A DNA stretch of 64,000 nt from Chryseobacterium sp. (lineage in GTDB: Bacteria > Bacteroidota > Bacteroidia > Flavobacteriales > Weeksellaceae): the NCBI RefSeq assembly GCF_019236175.1, contig NZ_JAFAJM010000015.1:62001-126000 (forward strand), in the 5' to 3' direction. Made by a program: the position numbers and the translations under genes. Below, piece by piece: positions 6,973 through 15,183 of the stretch (its first letter is position 1; each line of letters starts with the position of its first letter). The notes under the pieces are model-generated. The model was not told where the DNA came from. It did no database searches and saw only the letters and a list, made by a program, of their open reading frames with translations.

Positions 6973-9129
6973 CTATTTTTTAATAAATTTTTGGGAAGAT
7001 TTTCCTAAAGAAGTTTCAATATCAATTAAATAAGTTCCGCCTAGGAAGTGTTTAACATCAACCTTATCACCAATAACTTTAGCATTCATTTTTCTTCCAG
7101 ACATGTCGTAAACAGAAATTGATTTAATTTTCCCTTTTGTTTTAATATTCAATACATCAGAAACTGGATTCGGATAGATGGATGTTTCTGAGTTTGTTGT
7201 ATCAACGTCGGAAGTGGATAATGATGATAATGATAATGCACAAGGTGTTGTAATACTGCCATTTGGTTGTGTATTATATGCAAACTCAGTTACAGAATAA
7301 CCAGAACCATTGGCTCCAACATTCAGTTTGAAATAGCCGTTAATATTGTAGCCTTCGAATTGGTTTCTAAAACCAACATAAGCTGTTTGGCCAGACCAGG
7401 TCGTGTATGTAGGGGTGTACACGTCAAGTTGTCCAGGAGTACCAGTTGGATAACCTATATTATTTGCATTACTTATAGTGGTGCAAGACGGAATTAAACT
7501 AATATTTCTTGTCCCTACCCCGCATACTAATCCTTTCCAATAGGTTTCCAATTTTAATTGATTTGCACCATAGTACCAAGCGCCATACCCTGCATCATCA
7601 CTAAGCTCCGGGTTAATGATAAAATATTTCCAAGTTGCTCCGGAGTTGGTTGTTACTGGTGTTGGTGTTGGATTGGCATAACTTTCCAGAGGAATTCCTG
7701 TAACTATTTTATAGGGATCTTTGTACGAAAAAGTTAATGCCAAAGATGTAGTTGATCCTAATGAAGTTACGCCTCCTGTGATAGCCGGATTTAGAAACGT
7801 AATTGATGAATTCAGAACCTGACTTTTAGAATGACTGGTTGCCGCACCATTTATGGTAAGTGTAGCAGTAGTAGGGCTTGTAACTGCTATAGTTGCTGTT
7901 TGTCCTGCTGGTAATGAAGAATTGAAATGTGTTCCTGCAATAAGAGTTGTTCCATTCGATACGGCAAATGTTGCTCCGTTTAGGGTAATGGTTGATGTAG
8001 GGGCAGATGCTACTGTTCCATCTAATGACACGGCTCCATTATTGTTTAAGTTCTCTGTAAAGGTACTGTTGCTAAGCATTAATTTAGGCGGAGTATTGGC
8101 AACTCCGGTTGCGGCTAAGTTAGCAGGCTGCCATAAATTTATTCTTGACGGGTGATTTAACGCGGCTAACATTCTGTTAACTTGTCCATTGGTAAACATT
8201 TTATAACAACCAGCGGAACCGTTGTATCCCATATAGTTTTCAACGTTCACTCTTTGTCCAAGACAATTGTTTCCAACTGTACATCCTAATCCGGAAGAAT
8301 TATTTTCTACAGGGGTGTCAGCAACTCCGTCACCATCATTACCAGGGTTCGCCGTTGAACAAAGAACATTGAACGTGTGTTGAAGATTTAACCAATGTCC
8401 GAATTCGTGAGTGAATGTATCAGAAAACTCGTTTGAAGCCACAGTTCCTGCAGCATCATATATATAACGGCCATTATAAACAACTCTTGCTGTATTTACT
8501 GAAGACATGTATGAATCCGGATACCAGGCAACTCCTGATTGATATAAATCTTTATTAGCATATAGATCATTTTGTATATACACATTCATATACTTTGTAT
8601 TATCCCATGCATCTGCGCCAATTTGTGCATCATATCCGCCCCCGTTGCCATATCCACTTTTGAAAGGGTGAAATACCACTCCGCTTGTTGCTTTTCCGGT
8701 TGGGTCAATTTTAGCTAAGCGGAATTCAATGCTTAATGTACCCCTAATAGGTTGGAAGTAAGGATCTATAGTGTTTGAATCGGTATTAATTCCATTGAAA
8801 TTTAAGTTGATTTGTTGCAGCAAGTCAACTACTTTTTGGTAATTTACTTTTACATTACTCTGAGATTCTCCATACACATGAAAAACCACAGGGATGATGT
8901 AGGTGGGAGCGTTGACCTTTTTATTCAATGGAGTTTTGTTTGATTCCATTTTTTTTACAAAATCTTTGGTGAATTTTTCAAAATTTTCATATTCAGCCTT
9001 AGATTCAGGGTGCAGTTCAAAATGTTTTTTCATCATTTCATCTGCTTTACACTCATGAGGTCTGTTTTCTTGAGCAAAACCTATTATTGGAAATAGGGAA
9101 ACAAATAGTAGTAATTTAAATTTTTTCAT
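6973..9129 (-). CDS. Secreted M43-type (pappalysin/cytophagalysin-like) metalloprotease with T9SS sorting domain
   Basis: A 718-residue secreted zinc protease. A Sec signal peptide (about 1-19, KLLLFVSLFPIIGFAQ) is followed by a propeptide-like region and the catalytic domain starting at YIIPVVFHVYGE. The zinc site is HEFGHWLNLQH (residues 241-251), the extended HExxHxxxxxH motif of metzincins with Asn where M43 enzymes usually have Gly. A Met-turn-like NYMGY follows some 50 residues later, with several cysteines between as in M43. A middle region (about 340-630) is Thr/Ser/Asn-rich and probably beta-sandwich. The last 70 residues (SIYPNPVSDVLNI to KFIKK) are a T9SS type A sorting domain, so the protein should cross the outer membrane. 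Cytophagalysins degrade gelatin/collagen-like substrates; here that is inference, supported by the neighbouring hydroxyproline genes. Confidence 0.88.
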   Translation of the reverse strand: MKKFKLLLFVSLFPIIGFAQENRPHECKADEMMKKHFELHPESKAEYENFEKFTKDFVKKMESNKTPLNKKVNAPTYIIPVVFHVYGESQSNVKVNYQKVVDLLQQINLNFNGINTDSNTIDPYFQPIRGTLSIEFRLAKIDPTGKATSGVVFHPFKSGYGNGGGYDAQIGADAWDNTKYMNVYIQNDLYANKDLYQSGVAWYPDSYMSSVNTARVVYNGRYIYDAAGTVASNEFSDTFTHEFGHWLNLQHTFNVLCSTANPGNDGDGVADTPVENNSSGLGCTVGNNCLGQRVNVENYMGYNGSAGCYKMFTNGQVNRMLAALNHPSRINLWQPANLAATGVANTPPKLMLSNSTFTENLNNNGAVSLDGTVASAPTSTITLNGATFAVSNGTTLIAGTHFNSSLPAGQTATIAVTSPTTATLTINGAATSHSKSQVLNSSITFLNPAITGGVTSLGSTTSLALTFSYKDPYKIVTGIPLESYANPTPTPVTTNSGATWKYFIINPELSDDAGYGAWYYGANQLKLETYWKGLVCGVGTRNISLIPSCTTISNANNIGYPTGTPGQLDVYTPTYTTWSGQTAYVGFRNQFEGYNINGYFKLNVGANGSGYSVTEFAYNTQPNGSITTPCALSLSSLSTSDVDTTNSETSIYPNPVSDVLNIKTKGKIKSISVYDMSGRKMNAKVIGDKVDVKHFLGGTYLIDIETSLGKSSQKFIKK

Positions 9130-9342
9130 GATTTTTTGGATTTGTTTGTTAATAAATTATTTGAATAGTCGATTTTTTCTATGTTTTTGTCAACAATTTT
9201 ACCATCTCCAATGGTTCTGATTCTTCGCTTTCACAGGAATAGCAAAATAAGAACCTGTTAAAAAATGCAATCTTCATAATAGAATGTACTGCAAGAGTTA
9301 TTGTTTTCATAAATAATAATTTTGGGTGTTATGTGATGTTTT

Positions 9343-10608
9343 TTAATTAAATCTTTCAGGGTTGAATATCTTTATCTCAACCGTTGGTTTTTGGTCATTG
9401 GCAAGTTCTGAAACTGTTTTTCCAAAAATGGGTCCTAAGCTTAGCCCCATCATGCCGCCGCCGCCTGCGATGATCAGGTTCTTTAATTGGGAAGATTGTC
9501 CCAGATATGGAAGTCCATCCGGAGCACAAGGTCTGTAACCAAACCAGATTTCCGATTCTTTGGGTAATTTAACCTGAAAATCTGGCAAATATTTGGGAAT
9601 AGATTGTACGATTCCCTCTACCCTCTTCATATTAATTTTATTCTGATGGGAAGCCAGCTCCATGGTTCCCCCAAAACGGATTTGTCCATTCATAGGGGTT
9701 ACCGCCACTCTTGCTTCTAATAATAATGCAGCATGCTCCAATCTATGGATTGAGTTTTCAGGAGTATGCATAAAAGAATAACCTTTACCTGGCATCAATT
9801 GAATTTTAATTCCTGCTTTTTGGGCAAGTTCCGGTAAAAATGAACCTCCAGTCATTACAAAACGGTCTGCTGAAAACTTTTTACCATTCGCTATGATTGC
9901 ATTTATGGTGTTCCCTGCAAATTCATATCCCGTTACCTTATGCTGTGTATGGAAAATAACGCCACTACTTTTAAGGTAAGAAATCATTTGTTTCATCAGC
10001 TTTACCGGGTTCATATGACCATCACATTTGTAATTGATTCCCCCAATAACATCCAGTTGAGCATTGGGTTCCAGTTCCTGAATTCCCTTTTTATCCAGAA
10101 TATCAACTGTTAATCCTAAACTGGTGGCTTTATGCGCGAGTTCTGTTTCCTCTTCGGCTACTTTTTCCGTTTTATAGAGCATCAGAATTCCGTTTTGATT
10201 CAATTCAAAATTAAATTCAGGCTTTTGGGCAATTTCATTGTAAAGACTGCTGCTTGCCAGATTAAGATCCCTGATGGCTGCTGCTGAACGGTCTACATGG
10301 TTCTGATTGGAATGTTTCAGAAATTTTAATCCCCATGATAATAATTGTGTACTGAGCGAGGGTTTCACATAAAACGGACTTTTACTGTCAAACATCCATC
10401 GAATGCCCTGTGCCACGACTCCCGGTGCTGCCAATGGAGTAAAATGGCTGGGTACAATCATTCCTGCATTGCCGTAAGAACAATTGTTGGTAAGATCATT
10501 CTGTTCCAGGATTTCTACCTGCCAGCCTTTTTGTAAAAGATAATACGCTGAACTGAGTCCCGCTATTCCTGCACCGATAATAAGTGCTTTACCTCTATTT
10601 TGTGTCAT
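9343..10608 (-). CDS. FAD-dependent D-amino acid/D-hydroxyproline dehydrogenase
   Basis: A 421-residue DAO-family flavoprotein. The N-terminus has the dinucleotide-binding motif IIGAGIAGLSSAYYL with Glu at the end of the second strand (EILEQND), and the C-terminus has the FAD-contacting segment FGYRPCAPDGLPYLG followed by IIAGGGGMMGLSLGP. In bacterial 4-hydroxyproline catabolism the epimerase makes cis-4-hydroxy-D-proline, which an enzyme of this family oxidises to 1-pyrroline-4-hydroxy-2-carboxylate. The flanking genes encode exactly the steps before and after, which gives the assignment. The ATG at 10608 leaves a 14-base gap after the epimerase gene; a GTG/ATG-type start further upstream would overlap it and adds no motif. 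Confidence 0.85.
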   Translation of the reverse strand: MTQNRGKALIIGAGIAGLSSAYYLLQKGWQVEILEQNDLTNNCSYGNAGMIVPSHFTPLAAPGVVAQGIRWMFDSKSPFYVKPSLSTQLLSWGLKFLKHSNQNHVDRSAAAIRDLNLASSSLYNEIAQKPEFNFELNQNGILMLYKTEKVAEEETELAHKATSLGLTVDILDKKGIQELEPNAQLDVIGGINYKCDGHMNPVKLMKQMISYLKSSGVIFHTQHKVTGYEFAGNTINAIIANGKKFSADRFVMTGGSFLPELAQKAGIKIQLMPGKGYSFMHTPENSIHRLEHAALLLEARVAVTPMNGQIRFGGTMELASHQNKINMKRVEGIVQSIPKYLPDFQVKLPKESEIWFGYRPCAPDGLPYLGQSSQLKNLIIAGGGGMMGLSLGPIFGKTVSELANDQKPTVEIKIFNPERFN

Positions 10609-10622
10609 ACTTTTTACAAACT

Positions 10623-11621
10623 TTACATTACCTGAAAGCCCTGCCAATAAGGGTCTTCATCATCAATAATTATCTGGTTATAGCCGGTAATTCTCGCCCA
10701 GCCTTCTACTGAAGGGATAATAGCCGGTTTTCCATCCACGGTAGCTGTTCCTTCAATTCTGCCTATAAACTGTGACCCAATATAACTTTCATGAATAAAT
10801 TCTTCTCCTTCTTTTAATCTACCTTTTGCATACCATTGTGCCATTCTTGCAGATGTTCCTGTTCCACATGGAGAGCGGTCCAGAGCATTTTCTCCTACTA
10901 ATACTGCATTTCTTCCACTGGCTTTAGGATCTGTAGGATTTCCGGTCCATTGGATATGGCTTAACCCGGAAATATGTTCGTTTTCAGGATGGATAAACTC
11001 ATATTTTTCATTAAGTAACCTTCTGATAATTTTCCCATAATGAATAAGCTGACTTGCTGTAAAATCAGAAATATCTCTGAAATTCTCCTGAGGGTCAATG
11101 ATGGCATAAAAGTTCCCTCCATAGGCCACCTCTGCTCTTATTAATCCAAGATCCGGGCATTCTACTTCAAGGTTTTCAGCATAAAGGAAAGATTTTACAT
11201 TGGTTAATTTTACCGATTTTACCTTTTTTCCTTCCTGTATATAATCTATAAGAATAAGTCCGGCTGGGGTTTCCAGGCGTAGTTTTCCTGGAATTTTAGG
11301 GACAACCAAACCTTCTTCTATGGCAATGGTAACAGTTCCTATAGTTCCATGTCCACACATAGGAAGGCATCCGCTGGTTTCAATGTATAATACTCCAATG
11401 TCATTTTCTTCATCAATAGGTGGATAAAGAATGCTTCCGCTCATCATGTCATGGCCGCGGGGTTCAAACATTAACCCTTTTCGAATCCAATCATATTCTT
11501 TCATGAAGTGAAGCCTGCGCTCCATCATGGAATTCCCTTTTAAAATAGGTCCCCCGCCTGCAACAAGTCTTACAGGACAGCCACAGGTATGAGAGTCTAT
11601 GCAAAAAAATGTTCTGTTCAT
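10623..11621 (-). CDS. 4-hydroxyproline 2-epimerase (proline racemase family)
   Basis: A 332-residue member of the proline racemase superfamily. Both catalytic cysteines are present: Cys89 in MCGHGTIG and Cys252 in DRSPCGTGTSA, the two-base pair that distinguishes epimerases/racemases from the Thr-containing dehydratases. The N-terminal motif reads SHTCGCPVRLV. The enzyme interconverts trans-4-hydroxy-L-proline and cis-4-hydroxy-D-proline, the entry step of the pathway. Its start overlaps the stop of the aldehyde dehydrogenase gene by 4 bases (ATGA-type coupling), so translation is likely linked. Operon context favours hydroxyproline over proline as the substrate. Confidence 0.9.
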   Translation of the reverse strand: MNRTFFCIDSHTCGCPVRLVAGGGPILKGNSMMERRLHFMKEYDWIRKGLMFEPRGHDMMSGSILYPPIDEENDIGVLYIETSGCLPMCGHGTIGTVTIAIEEGLVVPKIPGKLRLETPAGLILIDYIQEGKKVKSVKLTNVKSFLYAENLEVECPDLGLIRAEVAYGGNFYAIIDPQENFRDISDFTASQLIHYGKIIRRLLNEKYEFIHPENEHISGLSHIQWTGNPTDPKASGRNAVLVGENALDRSPCGTGTSARMAQWYAKGRLKEGEEFIHESYIGSQFIGRIEGTATVDGKPAIIPSVEGWARITGYNQIIIDDEDPYWQGFQVM

Positions 11622-13102
11622 AGTACTTCTGATTTTAATGATTCTGACTGAAGTTCTCCATCTACCATTCTGTTGATCTGCAGTGGATTTTCATTTTTTA
11701 ATTCATCCGGTAAAAATTCATCCGGCCAGTTCTGAAAAGATATAGGGCGAACAAATCGTTTAACAGCATCTGGGCCTACGGAAGTGAAACGGGCATCTGT
11801 TGTGGATGGGAACGGTCCACCATGCTGCATCGCATATACCACTTCTACACCGGTTGGCATTCCGTTGAAGAGCAGTCTCCCACATTTATCTTTCAAGAGA
11901 TGAACCAGTTTTGCATTTTCACGCACGTCATCTGAAGTAGCTGCTACAGTGATGGTTAACTGTCCTTTTAGTTTTTGAGCAATCTGAACAAGTTCTTCAT
12001 CGCTTTCACAAGAAATAATAATCCCAAAAGGACCGAATACTTCTTCGCTTAATACAGGATTATGGATGAAATTTTGAGCATTGGTTTTTATAACAGCAGC
12101 ACTTGCTTTTCCTTCTTCTGTTATCGTTGAAGCTATAACTTCAATACCAGGTTGTGTGATGGCAATCGATTTATGCTTTTCAAAACTTTCATATATTCCC
12201 TGATGAAGCATATTGGCAGGAGTAATTTCCTGAATTTCATGTTTAACAGTAGAGATAAACCGGTCCAGAGATTCTCCTTTGACAGCAATAAACACTCCCG
12301 GATTGGTGCAGAATTGCCCTACACTTAATGTTAATGAGCTGACATATTCTTTAGCCAATGCTTCTGCTTTATTTTCAATCAGGTTTTTAAGTGCAAATAC
12401 CGGATTGATACTTCCCATTTCAGCAAATACGGGAATAGGATTTTCACGACGATTAGCGATATCAAACAAAGCTTTTCCACCATTAAATGAACCGGTAAAT
12501 GCTACTGCCTGAATATCCTGATGCTGTGTTAAATAAGCTCCTACTTTATAAGAGTTTCCTGTAATATGACTAAAGATTCCCTCAGGCCAACCGAATTCTT
12601 TTATCGTATTGATTATCGCATCAGCCATGATTTGAGAGGTCTTAGGATGTGCCGGATGTGCTTTTACAATTACAGGACATCCTGCTCCTATAGCACTTGC
12701 AGTATCACCACCTGCGGTGGAAAAAGCAAACGGAAAATTGCTGGCTCCAAAGACCACTACAGGCCCTAATCCTATATTATACTTTCTGAGATCTCCTTTC
12801 TGTTTCTCAGGCTGGGCAAGATCAATTCTTGGTTCTGTATATATTCCGGAAGCTATCGCTTTTGCATAACTTCGCCATTGGCCTATGGTTCTGGCTTTTT
12901 CACCCGTAAGTCTTGCCAGAGGTAATGAAGTTTCAGAATGAGCAATGGTGAAAAGTTCATCTCCTAACGCTTCAATTTGATCGGCAATAGCATCCATAAA
13001 GGCCGCCCGTTCTTTTATCGTTGTATTTTTCAGGAACTGATAAGCTTCAGAAGCCATGTGAATCCTTTGATCGATATTTTGTTTTGATGTTTCTTCGGTC
13101 AT
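11618..13102 (-). CDS. 2,5-dioxovalerate (alpha-ketoglutarate semialdehyde) dehydrogenase
   Basis: A 494-residue NAD(P)-dependent aldehyde dehydrogenase. Catalytic Cys265 lies in VGQFCTNPG and the general base Glu228 in FAEMGSINPVF; the cofactor segment FGASNFPFAF and FTGSFNGGKAL are present. The FxEMGSxNP and VGQFCTNPG variants are typical of the ketoglutarate semialdehyde dehydrogenase branch, which lacks the usual GQxCxA motif. It converts 2,5-dioxopentanoate to 2-oxoglutarate, feeding the TCA cycle. It follows the deaminase gene after 15 bases. Confidence 0.9.
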   Translation of the reverse strand: MTEETSKQNIDQRIHMASEAYQFLKNTTIKERAAFMDAIADQIEALGDELFTIAHSETSLPLARLTGEKARTIGQWRSYAKAIASGIYTEPRIDLAQPEKQKGDLRKYNIGLGPVVVFGASNFPFAFSTAGGDTASAIGAGCPVIVKAHPAHPKTSQIMADAIINTIKEFGWPEGIFSHITGNSYKVGAYLTQHQDIQAVAFTGSFNGGKALFDIANRRENPIPVFAEMGSINPVFALKNLIENKAEALAKEYVSSLTLSVGQFCTNPGVFIAVKGESLDRFISTVKHEIQEITPANMLHQGIYESFEKHKSIAITQPGIEVIASTITEEGKASAAVIKTNAQNFIHNPVLSEEVFGPFGIIISCESDEELVQIAQKLKGQLTITVAATSDDVRENAKLVHLLKDKCGRLLFNGMPTGVEVVYAMQHGGPFPSTTDARFTSVGPDAVKRFVRPISFQNWPDEFLPDELKNENPLQINRMVDGELQSESLKSEVL

Positions 13103-13117
13103 AGCTTTTGTTTTAGG

Positions 13118-14023
13118 TTAATCTAATGTTGGGCGATTGGTTCTGCCTTCTTCGATAATCTTATTAACTTTTTCAGCTTCTTCGCCCTGAAGTTCAAGAC
13201 GAGGTGCTCTTACGTACGGATTGCTTATTCCTTCCGCTGTGGCTGCCAGTTTAATATATTGGATAAGTTTTGGATGAATATCGAGTTCCAATAATGGCAT
13301 AAACCATCTGTAAATGGCTACTGCTTTATCGTATTGACCTGCTTTGGCATAATTGTACATAGCCATAGTCTCATTAGGAAACGCATCTACCAGTCCTGCA
13401 ACCAATCCATCAGCACCAAGCATTAATGTTTCCAGACAAATGGTATCAACTCCGCCAAGAATCTTGATTCTGTTTCCGAAGCGGTTAATCATTCTGGTTA
13501 CATTGGCCAGATCCCTTGTCGATTCTTTAACGGCTTGAATCGTTGGGTATTCTATAAGTTCGTCAAACATTTCCAGGGTGACATAAATTCCATAATCAAC
13601 CGGGTTATTATAGATAAGGATAGGAAGATCTGTAGCAGTGGCAACTGCTTTGAAATATTCTACCACTTCACGGCTGTCTGCTTTGTAGCGCATTGGAGGA
13701 AGCAGCATTAATCCATCCGCTCCCAGTTCTTTTGCTTTTTGGGCAAAATGTATTGCATTTTTGGTTGTATTTTCAGAAAGGTTAAGAATAACGGGAATTC
13801 TGCCTTGTGTCATTTTTTTAGCATATTGGAGAAGTTCAAACTTTTCTTCGGTTTCCAAGACACTGGCTTCTCCTAATGTTCCGGCAAGGATAATTCCATG
13901 TACTCCGGCTTTAATCTGGGCTTCTGTATTGACTGCAAACATTTCAAAATCAATCTTTCCTTCTTTTGTAAAAGGAGTTAATACAGCAGGATAAATCCCT
14001 TCCCAGTTTAGTTTTGTACTCAT
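13118..14023 (-). CDS. DapA-superfamily lyase, likely 1-pyrroline-4-hydroxy-2-carboxylate deaminase
   Basis: A 301-residue TIM-barrel enzyme of the dihydrodipicolinate synthase/N-acetylneuraminate lyase superfamily. The Schiff-base lysine is Lys166 in QAVKEST; Tyr138 in IYNNPVDYG and the GTLGEAS loop (48-54) complete the active site. In hydroxyproline degradation a DapA paralogue deaminates 1-pyrroline-4-hydroxy-2-carboxylate to 2,5-dioxopentanoate, the substrate of the next gene product. It is the first gene of the four-gene operon. Lysine-pathway DapA is less likely given the context. Confidence 0.87.
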   Translation of the reverse strand: MSTKLNWEGIYPAVLTPFTKEGKIDFEMFAVNTEAQIKAGVHGIILAGTLGEASVLETEEKFELLQYAKKMTQGRIPVILNLSENTTKNAIHFAQKAKELGADGLMLLPPMRYKADSREVVEYFKAVATATDLPILIYNNPVDYGIYVTLEMFDELIEYPTIQAVKESTRDLANVTRMINRFGNRIKILGGVDTICLETLMLGADGLVAGLVDAFPNETMAMYNYAKAGQYDKAVAIYRWFMPLLELDIHPKLIQYIKLAATAEGISNPYVRAPRLELQGEEAEKVNKIIEEGRTNRPTLD

Positions 14024-14040
14024 ATCAAATAATATTTATT

Positions 14041-14048
14041 CAAAACTA
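14041..14048 (-). promoter_or_regulatory. Predicted -7 box of the hydroxyproline operon
   Basis: TAGTTTTG on the minus strand fits TAnnTTTG and lies 17 bases upstream of the deaminase ATG. No convincing TTTG stands at the -33 position, as expected for a promoter that depends on an activator such as the adjacent AraC protein. Confidence 0.45.
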
Positions 14049-14068
14049 AGTGAATTTTAAAACGGTAA

Positions 14069-14107
14069 ATGTTAATATTTTAATGTATTCTAACCGTATT
14101 TTAACAT
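14069..14107. promoter_or_regulatory. Candidate AraC-regulator binding sites upstream of the hydroxyproline promoter
   Basis: TATTTTAACAT at 14097-14107 and the related ATGTTAATATT at 14069-14079 lie just upstream of the predicted -7 box. The same 11-mer occurs in reverse orientation at 15031-15041, on the other side of the AraC gene. Position and repetition suggest operator sites; no binding data. Confidence 0.35.
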
Positions 14108-14111
14108 GTGA

Positions 14112-14996
14112 TTATTCGTGGTCTGTAGTAGCCTCTTTATAGTGCTTCAGATATTCTTTTGGAGGGTACTTCATGATGGATTTAAATACCCGGTTGAAGT
14201 TGGTAAGACTGGTGAATCCGCTGTTAAAAGCAACGGAAGAAATGTTGTACATACTGCTGGAGGTTAATAATCTACAGGCTCTCTGCACTCGTAATTCATT
14301 AAGATATTGAATATAGGTAATTCTGGTATGTTTTTTAAAAGACCTGCAAAAGGCCTGTGGAGTCATACAAGCTTCTTTCGCAATCAGATCAAGGGTGAGT
14401 TTCTGCTGGGTGAAATTTTTCTTAATATAATTCTGAGCATCTATAATCCGCTGGTCATTATCCGAAATATGATTAGGCAGGTTCTTTTCTGAGGATAAAG
14501 GAATATGTAAATGCCTGTTCTGCATCAGATGGTTTAAGATCTTTATAAAGTCTATGATTTGTTCTATTCCCTGGGTTTTTTGTAGGGCAGCCATATTTTC
14601 TGCTATATTTGATTTTAATTTTGCGGCCACCTGAAAACCTACTTTTGAGTGCTCGATGAAATTTTTAAGCTCTCCAAATTCAGGAAGATCAAAAAATGCG
14701 GCTATTTTTTTATCAGGATCAAAGAATATAGAAATGGCATGAACTTTTTGTTTTTCGTTTTCATTAAAAGCTCCTTTAAAAACATGTGACTGGTTGGCTC
14801 CCAGGTAGAAAATATCTCCGGGTTCAAAGGTAAAAAGGTTCTGTTCTATCGCCAGAGTACCATGCCCTTTAAGAATCCACATGATTTGAGTTTCCGTGTG
14901 TCTATGAAAATAGGGATAGAAATTAGGCATAATATCTTCCTGAATACGAATGCTTTTATTGGTGTCGGCAGGAACTGAAAACTGGAGGCTCTTCAT
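14112..14996 (-). CDS. AraC-family transcriptional regulator of hydroxyproline catabolism
   Basis: A 294-residue AraC/XylS regulator. The N-terminal half is a cupin sensing domain (FYPYFHRHTETQIMWILKGHGTLAI, then FEPGDIFYLGANQSHVF). The C-terminal third has two helix-turn-helix motifs: the first in LTLDLIAKEACMTPQAFCRSFKK, the second in NISSVAFNSGFTSLTNFNRVFK, ending KYPPKEYLKHY. It lies upstream of and in the same direction as the four hydroxyproline genes, separated by 88 bases, so it is very probably their activator, with hydroxyproline or a pathway intermediate as effector (inference). Confidence 0.9.
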   Translation of the reverse strand: MKSLQFSVPADTNKSIRIQEDIMPNFYPYFHRHTETQIMWILKGHGTLAIEQNLFTFEPGDIFYLGANQSHVFKGAFNENEKQKVHAISIFFDPDKKIAAFFDLPEFGELKNFIEHSKVGFQVAAKLKSNIAENMAALQKTQGIEQIIDFIKILNHLMQNRHLHIPLSSEKNLPNHISDNDQRIIDAQNYIKKNFTQQKLTLDLIAKEACMTPQAFCRSFKKHTRITYIQYLNELRVQRACRLLTSSSMYNISSVAFNSGFTSLTNFNRVFKSIMKYPPKEYLKHYKEATTDHE

Positions 14997-15030
14997 AGAA
15001 TCAATATTTTAAAGGGATCAATGATTAGGA

Positions 15031-15041
15031 ATGTTAAAATA
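15031..15041 (-). promoter_or_regulatory. Second copy of the candidate AraC site, between araC and the aminopeptidase gene
   Basis: ATGTTAAAATA (reverse complement TATTTTAACAT) is identical to 14097-14107. It sits in the divergent intergenic region 14997-15183, where it could govern autoregulation and possibly the aminopeptidase P gene. Confidence 0.3.
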
Positions 15042-15125
15042 TTGCCGAATTTAAGCAAAATATGAACATTAAATATCAAATTAAAATTCAAACTTTACAT
15101 ACTTATTATTTTAATGAATAAAGGG

Positions 15126-15153
15126 TTGTAAATAATACAAAATCGTAACTTTA
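15126..15153 (+). promoter_or_regulatory. Predicted promoter of the aminopeptidase P gene
   Basis: TTG (15126-15128), 17 bases, then TAACTTTA (15146-15153, seven of the eight positions of TAnnTTTG including wildcards). It lies 30 bases upstream of the ATG at 15184. Confidence 0.4.
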
Positions 15154-15183
15154 ACCTTTTAAAATAAAAACTATTCATCATAT

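Noticed and set aside
9179..9310. A 43-codon reading frame on the minus strand between the hydroxyproline operon and the protease, beginning MKTITLAVHSIMKIAFF
   Set aside because: Short, no recognised family and no promoter with a full TAnnTTTG in position. Coding status cannot be shown from sequence alone.
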